From contig NZ_JALJWF010000001.1 of NCBI RefSeq assembly GCF_024168645.1, positions 4,901,501 through 4,965,500 on the forward strand: a DNA stretch of 64,000 nucleotides. The letters are read 5' to 3'. The translations under genes and the position numbers were made by a program. Positions 25,051 through 32,676 of the stretch are shown here, piece after piece. The notes beneath the pieces are model-generated. The model saw only the letters and a program-made list of their open reading frames with translations, made no database searches and had not been told where the DNA came from. Source of the DNA: Pseudomonas sp. GGS8 (lineage in GTDB: Bacteria > Pseudomonadota > Gammaproteobacteria > Pseudomonadales > Pseudomonadaceae). Every line of letters starts with the position of its first letter. The first letter of the stretch is position 1.

Positions 25051-26697
25051 TCAGGGAAAGACCGGCGCGATACTCGACTCGGCTGTCTGGTTTCGCGCCT
25101 GCGCGATGCCGAACAGCGACTGCAGCGACTCGGCAGCCTTTGTTTCGCCGGCCTTGTCGAAGATGGCGGCGATATAGCGATCCGGGCGCAGCAGCAAGAA
25201 AGTGTTTGAATCGCCCAGTATTTCTTTGAGCAACCCCTGGCGGTCATGGAGCACCGTGCAGCCAGGCATCGAAGGCATGGTTTTGACAGGCTCGGGCAGG
25301 ATCAGAATGCGTTTGGCTTCAAGGTGGAACCACAAGCCATGCTGGAGTTCATCGATGCGTTGGCGGCTGTGGTCGCCGTACTGAATCAAGGCGAAGCCGG
25401 CGCCGATCGAGGCATCGAGCAGCGATTCCTGGCCTTGGGCATCGGTGAGCATCGGTTGAGGGAACATGTGCCCACAGGACAGTTTTCCGGCTTTACCTTC
25501 GGTCAGTACCAGCCCTTTGGTGAACCGGGGTTTAGGCTTGAAGCGCATTTGCAGGAAATAGTCCCGCAACGGTGGCAGCAGACCGATCAAAGCAAATGCG
25601 CCGCTGATCAAGCGAGCGCGCAAGACGGTTGCCGGCGCCATGACCACGCCGAGGTTCAAGGCCAGCCTGATCAGTGCCCAGGCGTGATCGCGACGCTCGC
25701 TTTCGTATGACAGCAGAGCCGTTTCAGCCATTTTGCCCTTCAGCACGCCGATCAGTTTCCAGGCCAGGTTATGGGCATCGCGAACACCGCTGTTCATGCC
25801 TTGTCCGGCATAGGGTGGGGTCAGATGCGCGGCATCGCCGGCGAGAAACACGCGGCCGACCTGCCACCGCTGGGCAACCCGGGCGTGGAAGGTGTAAACG
25901 GTCTTGCGCACGATGGACGTCGGGGTGCTGCCCTTGAACGGGTGAAGCAATGCTTGCAGGCGAGCGTCGCTGAGCACTTGTTCATCCGTTTCGTCTGGTT
26001 TGAGTAGAAACTCGAAGCGGCGTGTGCGGTGGGGGCCGGGTACTTCAACGACAGGACGGCGTGCATCGCAGTACACGCGTGTTTGCCAGAATGGATCGTC
26101 ATCTTGATCGGTGTCGACTACCAGCCAGCGCGAGGAGAAGCTTGAGCCAACCATCTCGATTCCGAGTTGCTTGCGCACCGGGCTACGGCCGCCGTCACAG
26201 GCGACCAGGTAAGTAGCGTTGACTTCCATCAACTCGCCATCGGCATCGCGAATCAGCGCGCACACACCGTGGTTGTCCTGATTGAACTCCAGCAACTCAT
26301 GGTTGAAGCGTGCCTTCAGGTTGGCAAAACGCTCGAGGCCCGTTTTCAGGGTGCCTTCAAACAGTGGCTGGCGGAATGCATTGCGCTTGGGGAAGCCATA
26401 CAACTTGCCGGTGGGTTCGACTTTGCCGAAGCAGCGGCCACCGGGCCGAGTGAAATAGTGCACGCCATAGCCAGGCACCACATCTCGCAACACGGCTTCA
26501 TCCAGCCCGACGGCCTGCATGGTGCGCAAGGATTCGTCATCGATTGAAACGGCCCGTGGCTCGGTCACCGTGCCGGGCTTGCGATCAATGATCAAGGTGT
26601 CCACATCGGCCTGGCCGAGCAGGTTGGCCAGGGTCAGCCCGGTGGGCCCGGCGCCGATGATCAAGACGTGCGTACTGATGTTTTTGAGGGGTGTCAT
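25051..26697 (-). CDS. FAD-dependent aromatic hydroxylase (MhpA-like)
   Basis: 548 residues of the class A flavoprotein monooxygenases. The FAD-binding GxGxxG is VLIIGAGPTGLTLANLL (residues about 11-27). The DG motif is ACDGGRSPVRKQ. The GD motif is VFLAGDAAHLTPPYAGQGMNSGVRDA. A C-terminal thioredoxin-like part follows, as in 3-(3-hydroxyphenyl)propionate and phenol-type hydroxylases. It should add a hydroxyl group ortho to an existing one, preparing the ring for the VOC dioxygenase downstream. It starts 24 bases after IclR. The substrate probably derives from the aryl acid made by the cluster's aldehyde dehydrogenase. Confidence 0.9.
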   Translation of the reverse strand: MTPLKNISTHVLIIGAGPTGLTLANLLGQADVDTLIIDRKPGTVTEPRAVSIDDESLRTMQAVGLDEAVLRDVVPGYGVHYFTRPGGRCFGKVEPTGKLYGFPKRNAFRQPLFEGTLKTGLERFANLKARFNHELLEFNQDNHGVCALIRDADGELMEVNATYLVACDGGRSPVRKQLGIEMVGSSFSSRWLVVDTDQDDDPFWQTRVYCDARRPVVEVPGPHRTRRFEFLLKPDETDEQVLSDARLQALLHPFKGSTPTSIVRKTVYTFHARVAQRWQVGRVFLAGDAAHLTPPYAGQGMNSGVRDAHNLAWKLIGVLKGKMAETALLSYESERRDHAWALIRLALNLGVVMAPATVLRARLISGAFALIGLLPPLRDYFLQMRFKPKPRFTKGLVLTEGKAGKLSCGHMFPQPMLTDAQGQESLLDASIGAGFALIQYGDHSRQRIDELQHGLWFHLEAKRILILPEPVKTMPSMPGCTVLHDRQGLLKEILGDSNTFLLLRPDRYIAAIFDKAGETKAAESLQSLFGIAQARNQTAESSIAPVFP

Positions 26698-26721
26698 TAT
26701 TGTTGTTCCCTTCCGGATGGC

Positions 26722-27543
26722 TCAGTCCAATGGCTTGGGGCGGTTGGCGAGTGCAGCCATGCGCTGCGACAGGTTTTGTGCCAGGGCAAGGATCTGCTGT
26801 CCTTGTTGCTCTTCTTGAGTGCTGTCTCGTTCCTGAATCGGGCGAACGCAGCTGAGGCTGCCGACGACTTTGCCGTCGCTATCGAAGATCGGTGCGGCGA
26901 GGCCATAGACGCCCGCGTCGACTTCGCCAGCGCTGGCCACATAGCCCTGACGACGCAGGCGCTGCAGCGAGCGACGGAACGGCTCCCAGGTCTGGCCAAG
27001 GTTGCTGGCGCGCACCTCATCGGGGTTTTCCAGGAAGAGTTGGCTGTGTTGACGCGAGCTCATGTTGGCGAGGATGGCCTTGGAAGTTGCCCCCAGGAAC
27101 AACGGCCTCGGGGAGCCGCGTGAGTAGCTGACCTCGCTGAACAAATCGCCGTACTGATGAATGCAGACCACTTGGTCCTTGAACAATCGGCAGATCAGCC
27201 AGACCTGCTGCTCGCACCAGCGTGGGAGGCTAGGCTCCAATGATTGTGCGGCGCGCACCAGGGGGTCGCTCAGTCGCAACTGACGGTCCCAGGTAATGAT
27301 CCTCGCGCCCAGCGCGTAACGTCCGGCCCCGACCTGGAACAACAGGTTGGCCTCGGCCAGTTCGCGCACATAGCGGTAGATGGTCGAACGGGTAAAACCC
27401 AATGCACTGCCCATGTCATCGACAGCCCAGATCGGGCTCTCTTCGGTAAACAGATCGAGTACCCGCAGCATGCGCTCCAGGCTCGAACCTTTACCGTCGG
27501 TATCCTGCTCAGGCAGTTGTGCCGCTTCGTGTAGTGTGTCCAT
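26722..27543 (-). CDS. IclR-family regulator
   Basis: 273 residues. The N-terminal winged helix has SLERMLRVLDLFTEESPIW and DDMGSALGFTRSTIYRYVREL. The C-terminal IclR effector domain (GAF-like) has YSRGSPRPLFLGATSKAILA. Its start lies 3 bases after the FAH gene stop, so it is co-transcribed with the genes it likely controls. IclR proteins of aromatic catabolism (PcaR, PobR, MhpR types) respond to pathway intermediates. Two palindromes upstream of the FAH gene, at 28514-28523 and 28532-28550, are candidate operators. Having both IclR and AraC suggests two control layers. Confidence 0.87.
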   Translation of the reverse strand: MDTLHEAAQLPEQDTDGKGSSLERMLRVLDLFTEESPIWAVDDMGSALGFTRSTIYRYVRELAEANLLFQVGAGRYALGARIITWDRQLRLSDPLVRAAQSLEPSLPRWCEQQVWLICRLFKDQVVCIHQYGDLFSEVSYSRGSPRPLFLGATSKAILANMSSRQHSQLFLENPDEVRASNLGQTWEPFRRSLQRLRRQGYVASAGEVDAGVYGLAAPIFDSDGKVVGSLSCVRPIQERDSTQEEQQGQQILALAQNLSQRMAALANRPKPLD

Positions 27544-27546
27544 GGC

Positions 27547-28398
27547 TTACTGCTCGTCGACGATGCTGTTGCGCAGGATGCCGATTCGCGAAATCTCGAC
27601 TTCGACTTCATCGCCCGGTTTCATCCATACCTGCGGTTCACGGAACGCGCCGACGCCACCGGTGGTGCCGCTGACAATCACGTCACCGGGGGCCAGTTCG
27701 GTGAAGGTGGAGCAATATTCGATCAGCGCGCGGACATCGAAAATCATGTCGCTGGTGCTGGTGTGCTGCATGACTTCGCCATTCAGGCGAGTGGTCAGTT
27801 CCAGGCCCTGCGGATCACCGATCTCGTCGCTTGTGACCAGCCAAGGGCCAAAGCCGCCGGTGTTCGGGAAGTTCTTTCCCGGCACGAATTGAATAGTGTG
27901 TTTCTGCCAGTCGCGGACACTGCCGTCGTTGTAGCAGGCGTAACCGGCGACGTAGTCCAGTGCGTCGGCTTGCTTGACGTGACGCGCCGGTTTGCCGATC
28001 ACCACCGCCAGCTCGCCTTCAAAATCAAGCTTGTGCGAGGCCTTTGGGCGAACGATGGGTTGCAGGTGGGCCGTCTGGCTGTCAGCGAAACGGGTGAAGA
28101 TCATCGGGTAGGTCGGCATCTCACGACCGGTTTCACGCACATGCGTGGCGTAGTTGATGCCAATGCACAGCACTTTGCCCGGGTTCGGGATAACGGGCAG
28201 GAAAGTTACTTCAGCCAGCGGGATACGCGGCAGGCTCGTCAGGACCTCGTGGCTCAGTTCGGCCAGGCGATTGTTGGCAATGGCCTGTTTGAGATCGGCG
28301 CCGAAGGTCTGCTTGACCGACTCCAGATCGATGACGTATTCGCCATCGACGACACCGTAGGTGCTACGGCCTTGAACAATAAAGCTCGCGAGTTTCAT
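27547..28398 (-). CDS. Fumarylacetoacetate hydrolase-family enzyme
   Basis: 283 residues with the FAH-fold catalytic core: LCIGINYATHVRE, the metal-binding DFEGELAVVIGK, GYACYNDGSVRDWQ and the C-terminal SGTTGGVGAFREP. The family includes fumarylpyruvate and acylpyruvate hydrolases, 2-hydroxyhepta-2,4-diene-dioate isomerases and 2-oxo-diene hydratases. In this cluster it should split or isomerise the product of ring cleavage. It appears to be the first gene of the operon FAH-IclR-hydroxylase-dioxygenase-dehydrogenase-AraC, with a 316-base leader region before it. Confidence 0.87.
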   Translation of the reverse strand: MKLASFIVQGRSTYGVVDGEYVIDLESVKQTFGADLKQAIANNRLAELSHEVLTSLPRIPLAEVTFLPVIPNPGKVLCIGINYATHVRETGREMPTYPMIFTRFADSQTAHLQPIVRPKASHKLDFEGELAVVIGKPARHVKQADALDYVAGYACYNDGSVRDWQKHTIQFVPGKNFPNTGGFGPWLVTSDEIGDPQGLELTTRLNGEVMQHTSTSDMIFDVRALIEYCSTFTELAPGDVIVSGTTGGVGAFREPQVWMKPGDEVEVEISRIGILRNSIVDEQ

Positions 28399-28714
28399 TG
28401 AATGCTCCTTGAAAGAGGATCAGTGCCTGCGCAGGGGGCAAAGAGGCTCGGCACTGCTCATGCGATGCTGGCTGCGAGTAAGCCGCAGCGGTTGAGGTTT
28501 AATCTAGTTGCGTGGATTAATCCTGTAAAGCGGGATTTGTTGTAAATCCCAAAATATAGGAATTATGCTTTTTTGTGTGTTTTTGGCAGCATTTTGCCGA
28601 CCCTCCGGAACAGGCAATACGAGGCAGTGACGTTTGTGGGAGATCAGGGCAGGCGCGGTATCCCGGCCTGGTTAATCACGGGCTCCCCGTCATTTCAGCG
28701 GGCCATTCATGGCT
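28399..28714. promoter_or_regulatory. Leader/promoter region with two palindromes
   Basis: 316 bases with no gene I can support. GGATTAATCC at 28514-28523 is a perfect 10-base palindrome. GGGATTT (28532-28538) and AAATCCC (28544-28550) are exact arms around GTTGT. Both share the core GGATT/AATCC and lie about 115-150 bases upstream of the FAH start, in an AT-rich stretch. They look like paired sites for the IclR regulator. The carotenoid-oxygenase gene ends just beyond, so this region also separates two transcription units. Confidence 0.6.
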
Positions 28715-30166
28715 TTATTGTTTGCTCGGCACCCAGCAACCATGCAGCGACATGCGCATCCGGAACGGCACTTTGATTCGTGCAATGGGGCCACTTTCCA
28801 TGTCACGAGAGTCCAGTACGACGAGCTCGCTGCGGCCTTCTGCAATGAGATTGAGCAGGGCGACGACATAACCATCCGCTTCCTGCGCATCAGGGGCGCG
28901 TGGAATGAAAACGGGTTCCTGGAAGCATCCGCTGTCACCGGGAAACCAAGCGTCGGTGGCGCCAGTTTTGAGGTTTACACGAGCCAGCAGATTGAAGAAT
29001 TGAAACGGTATCGGCCCATTCGCCGGGTTATACGGGCGCTCCGGATCGAATGCGAGTACAAAGCCGTGCTCGTATTTTCGGCCGATGTAGCGGTCATCGC
29101 ACCTCGGGAATTCGCAGGGATAATCCGTCAATGGCTGCGGTTGAATGTCCTCCTGGGTGCTGGTCAGGTCGAAGGTCCAGCGCATCAGACTGGCAGCCAG
29201 CGTTTCGGGGGGCGGCACGTAACCGTCGGCCTGGGGAAAGAAGTAAAAGATATTCCCGCCGGTGACCGGCATGTCTACGTAAACCTTGCCGTCCTCATCG
29301 AACGCATTGAGCGTATGGCCCTGGAAACCGTCTTTGGGGCCTTTGAACCAACGAACGTCGTCCGCGCGCCCATTGCGTGGTACGACGGCGAAGAGCTGAG
29401 GCAGATCGGGTTGCCATTGGAAATGCTGTCCACCGTTTTTCATACGCTCGACGTCGACCGTCAACGGAATCAGCGGAAACACCACGTAGCGTTCAGTCAC
29501 CGCAAAGTCATGCACCATGGCCGCGTAAGGCGCCTGGAACCAGATTTCGTGCAGCAGTTTGCCGTCGGGCGATAGTTCGAAATAAGCCAGGTCAGGCGTG
29601 CCGTCTCCTTTGGCTTCGTAGCTGAAGGCCAAGAGGTTTCCTGTTACCGGGTCGAGTTTGGGGTGGGCGGTGAATGTCGCCGATTTGACCTGCTCGTCAA
29701 AATTCCATTCGCCAAGGGTCTCCAGCGTTTCGAGATCCATTGCCCAGGGCATGGCATCTTCTTTGAGAGCAAGCAGGACGCCGTTGTGCGGTATCACGCT
29801 GGTGTTAGCGGTTGTGTTGTTTTTCGCTGCGAGCGGATCATTGGTGTAGGCGTTTCGGTAGAGACCATTGAGCGAGCGACCTTCACGGCGCTGAGCCATC
29901 AAACGATCCGTCTTCACGTAACGGCGTCGCATCGATACCTTGCCGCGGGCAAAGTAGAAGCCGCTGACCATTCCGTCACCGTTGAAAAAGATATCGCTGC
30001 CCAACATCGGTGGGTACTGCGGGTCTGGCGCGACCTGATAAAAAGTCCCACGGATCGAGGCGGGAAGGGTGCCTTCAATTTCGAGGTCGAACACCTCGGC
30101 TTCTACGCGGCTGGGCGTATAGAGAGCGCCGGAAAATTCAGGGGTTTGGGGGAATGGAGTGGTCAT
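28715..30166 (-). CDS. Carotenoid-oxygenase-family dioxygenase (isoeugenol/lignostilbene type)
   Basis: 483 residues of the carotenoid cleavage oxygenase family. The four iron-binding histidines are in place: His168 (TAHPK), His219 (MVHDF), His284 (GHTLNA) and His475 (LHGCW). The C-terminal part (QEPVFIPRAPDAQEADGYV, then a KVPFRMRMSLHGCW-like end) resembles isoeugenol monooxygenase and lignostilbene dioxygenases, which split the side-chain double bond of 4-hydroxy-styryl compounds to an aryl aldehyde. Isoeugenol, stilbenes such as resveratrol, or vinylphenols are candidate substrates. No signal peptide. It is followed upstream in the same direction by transporter genes and downstream by the ring-degradation genes. 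Confidence 0.9.
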   Translation of the reverse strand: MTTPFPQTPEFSGALYTPSRVEAEVFDLEIEGTLPASIRGTFYQVAPDPQYPPMLGSDIFFNGDGMVSGFYFARGKVSMRRRYVKTDRLMAQRREGRSLNGLYRNAYTNDPLAAKNNTTANTSVIPHNGVLLALKEDAMPWAMDLETLETLGEWNFDEQVKSATFTAHPKLDPVTGNLLAFSYEAKGDGTPDLAYFELSPDGKLLHEIWFQAPYAAMVHDFAVTERYVVFPLIPLTVDVERMKNGGQHFQWQPDLPQLFAVVPRNGRADDVRWFKGPKDGFQGHTLNAFDEDGKVYVDMPVTGGNIFYFFPQADGYVPPPETLAASLMRWTFDLTSTQEDIQPQPLTDYPCEFPRCDDRYIGRKYEHGFVLAFDPERPYNPANGPIPFQFFNLLARVNLKTGATDAWFPGDSGCFQEPVFIPRAPDAQEADGYVVALLNLIAEGRSELVVLDSRDMESGPIARIKVPFRMRMSLHGCWVPSKQ

Positions 30167-30213
30167 CAGGCAATCTCATTAATGTCAGTTTCGTTCATGT
30201 GTAGGGCGGGAAC

Positions 30214-31395
30214 TCAGGCCGACTGAGGCGACATTGCGGTCCCGGAAGGTTTCAAGCTGCGATGAAAGCGTGCAACGAGCAGACACGAGATACCCAGGGC
30301 TGTCAGATAGGCTGAGGCCGCCAGCCAGCCGACGGCGCGGAATTGTCCCTCACCCACCACGAGCGCCGCGCCAAACGGCCCGAGGCCCTGACCGACAAAA
30401 ATCGCGGCGTTACCCAGGCCGGCCAGTCGGCCGGTCGGATCAAGTTCGGCCGCCATGGAAAGCAGGTAAGGCAGGCTGAAAAACCACACCATATGGATCA
30501 GGCAGGCAGTGGCGGCAAAAGCAACGGGGCTATCGCCATAGACCATGACCAGCGTCGCAAGCAATGCTGTGCCGAAACTCAGCAGTTGCGGAAACAGCAG
30601 CCCAAGGCGTCTGCCGATAAATCCGGCCAGTGCCGCCCCAAGGGCACCGGCAAGGATGCTGCCCCCCAGTATTCCACCGATCTGTTGCGGTTCCAGGCCA
30701 ATGCTTTTACCGATGCGCTCTTGATAAACCCACAGCGCGGAATGGCCAAAAAACAGCAGTGCAAAAAGCATCAGTAGCAAGATGGACGTGAGCCCGAAAG
30801 GCCGGATCGGGCCGCTCGCCACACGATGTGCCTCAGGGTAATTCCTCGGCACTCGCCAGCAACCGGCAATCGCGAGGGCGCTGGCAATGGCCAGGAGATA
30901 AAATGCCCCGGCCACGCCGTATGATTTCAGAATCACCGGCATGGAGCTCACAAGCAGCATCCCCCAGAGCAGATTGCCGATATTGATCACCGCGAACGTC
31001 GAATCCTTGGATGTGCGCAGGGCTCCCGTGGCGTAGACAACGGCCATGACCGCGCCACCGCTTGCGCCGCATATCATTCGGCAGATCAGTAGCAGCCCCT
31101 GGCTGTGCAGCTGAGCACTGGCCAGATTGCCGAGTACCAGCATCAGCAAGGCAATCAGGGCAAAGCGCCGACGGTCGACGCTGGCCATCAACAAGGCGCA
31201 AGTGCCGCAGGCGACTGCCATCGCAATCAGTTCTGCCGCAAAAATGGCGCCGATGGCGTTCAGCGGCAAGCCGAGTTGGTCGATAAAAGCTCCGCCCAGA
31301 ATAGGCTGGATTTGCAACGTCCCTAAGGAAATGACCATCATCAGGCAGATAGCGGCCAATGATTTTTTACTGTCTATCGAGTCGAGCGCGTTCAT
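30214..31395 (-). CDS. MFS transporter of the aromatic cluster
   Basis: 393 residues from the ATG at 31395, nine bases after GAGGTGA; the upstream extension to 31446 is not membrane-like. About twelve hydrophobic spans are predicted. The loop between spans 2 and 3 has MASVDRRRFALIALLML. The chain is shorter than typical aromatic-acid/H+ symporters (about 440-450 residues) and lacks their clear DGxD signature, so it may be an importer of a neutral phenylpropanoid or an exporter. It lies 47 bases before the carotenoid-oxygenase gene and 54 bases after the outer-membrane protein gene. Confidence 0.82.
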   Translation of the reverse strand: MNALDSIDSKKSLAAICLMMVISLGTLQIQPILGGAFIDQLGLPLNAIGAIFAAELIAMAVACGTCALLMASVDRRRFALIALLMLVLGNLASAQLHSQGLLLICRMICGASGGAVMAVVYATGALRTSKDSTFAVINIGNLLWGMLLVSSMPVILKSYGVAGAFYLLAIASALAIAGCWRVPRNYPEAHRVASGPIRPFGLTSILLLMLFALLFFGHSALWVYQERIGKSIGLEPQQIGGILGGSILAGALGAALAGFIGRRLGLLFPQLLSFGTALLATLVMVYGDSPVAFAATACLIHMVWFFSLPYLLSMAAELDPTGRLAGLGNAAIFVGQGLGPFGAALVVGEGQFRAVGWLAASAYLTALGISCLLVARFHRSLKPSGTAMSPQSA

Positions 31396-31449
31396 GGAAA
31401 CATCACCTCGGGTAAAGGGCCCGCTCATGCACGAGCGGGCGCACATCGG

Positions 31450-32442
31450 TCAGAATGTGTGGGCGTATCGGATCTGGACGGCGTAATCCGTTTGCGCGCG
31501 GTTCTCGACGCCGGTCTCTTTATAGGTGTTCAGCCAGAAGCCCTGGCCATCGCTGATTTTCCAGAACAGGCCCGGGCCGATGCCCAGCACCTTTTCCCGA
31601 GAGTTGCTCAGCCGACCCCCGTTCACCTTGTCATCTGATATTTGCTTGAAGTAGTACCCGTTGATACCGAGGGATACGTTGGGGATCACTTCGTACGAGG
31701 CCGTGAAGTTGGCCCACGCCGATTGTCCTGCCTGGGTGTCGCGCACAGGCTGGCCCTCGAAAAGTTGCGTCGAACTGCTGGCGGGATCGTTGTTCTTGAA
31801 GTTGTACAGGTAGTGCAGCCTCCAGCTCACTTCCCAACGAGGCGCCGGCATCCAGGTCGCTGCCCAGTAGGGGTTCAGAGAGAAGTAGTTGGAGCCCGGG
31901 TTCAGGTCTTTATGTTTATCGTATTTGCCGGTTGGAAGGATGGTGTCGAAAGCCAGGCGTTGCACAAAAACGGGCCTGCCGTGGGCGTCGACGATCGGGT
32001 CGAACTGGATCTGCGGCCCTACCGTGACATCACCAAGGCCAGTGCCGTTATCCTGGAGCTTGGCACCGTTGTCGCCAAAATCACCGTCCAGGGAGATGAT
32101 GGGCACCAATAAACTCCAACCCAGGTGCGCACCGCCGCCGATGGAGTCGGGTGAGTAATAGCTCAGTTGATTGATCAGCGAGATGACGTTGATCTTCGGA
32201 TTATCGAAGGCGCCATTATCCTTGCCTGCATTGTCCCTGATGCTGCGCGCGGTGCTGAATTTCAGATAGGTCAGGTGGGATAAGCCGGGCGGCCCCGCGA
32301 AACCGTCGTAGAAACTGGTGCCGCCCAGGTTGATGCCGCTGGGCTCACTCACCGACGGTGGTGGAGGGCCATCTGCTGCGGGTACGGCAAACGATGCGAA
32401 GCTGAGTGCCAGGCAGGCTGGCAGGGATTTTTTCAGGCTCAT
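31450..32442 (-). CDS. Outer-membrane channel of phenol_MetA_deg family
   Basis: 330 residues from the ATG at 32442, which begins a signal peptide (MSLKKSLPACLALSFASFAVPAADG). The mature protein is beta-strand-rich and ends in HTF, as outer-membrane barrels do. GPQIQFDPIVDAHGRPVF and DTILPTGKYD match the transporter family often found in aromatic catabolic clusters (MetA pathway of phenol degradation). It should let a hydrophobic aromatic cross the outer membrane, working with the MFS protein encoded next. It seems to be the first gene of the first transcript of the island. Confidence 0.82.
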   Translation of the reverse strand: MSLKKSLPACLALSFASFAVPAADGPPPPSVSEPSGINLGGTSFYDGFAGPPGLSHLTYLKFSTARSIRDNAGKDNGAFDNPKINVISLINQLSYYSPDSIGGGAHLGWSLLVPIISLDGDFGDNGAKLQDNGTGLGDVTVGPQIQFDPIVDAHGRPVFVQRLAFDTILPTGKYDKHKDLNPGSNYFSLNPYWAATWMPAPRWEVSWRLHYLYNFKNNDPASSSTQLFEGQPVRDTQAGQSAWANFTASYEVIPNVSLGINGYYFKQISDDKVNGGRLSNSREKVLGIGPGLFWKISDGQGFWLNTYKETGVENRAQTDYAVQIRYAHTF

Positions 32443-32586
32443 CGAAGTGGCTCTATTCTTGGAATTGTGAGCCGGGGTAGCTTCCCCTGGCACTTCGACT
32501 TTAATTCCAGGACGTTCGTGATGCTTGAGCGCAACGGCCAGAGTTGACTGAGAGCGTCACGATGCGGGGAGGGCAGTGGGGAGCCG

Positions 32587-32672
32587 GTGGGAGCGGGCTT
32601 GCCCGCGAAGGCGGTGTATCAGTCGACATCAATGCCGGATGTGCCGCCGCCTTCGCGAGCAAGCCCGTTCAC
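32587..32672. repeat. REPIN (inverted pair of REP sequences)
   Basis: The unit GTGGGAGCGGGCTTGCCCG at 32587 is followed by its inverted relative near 32643-32672 (CTTCGCGAGCAAGCCCG), with about 25 bases between. Each unit is itself a small palindrome, and the whole can fold into a long hairpin. This REP class is typical of the P. fluorescens group and is moved by RAYT transposases acting in trans. It lies just after the bamA-like stop and may act as its 3' hairpin. Confidence 0.85.
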
Positions 32673-32676
32673 TGGA

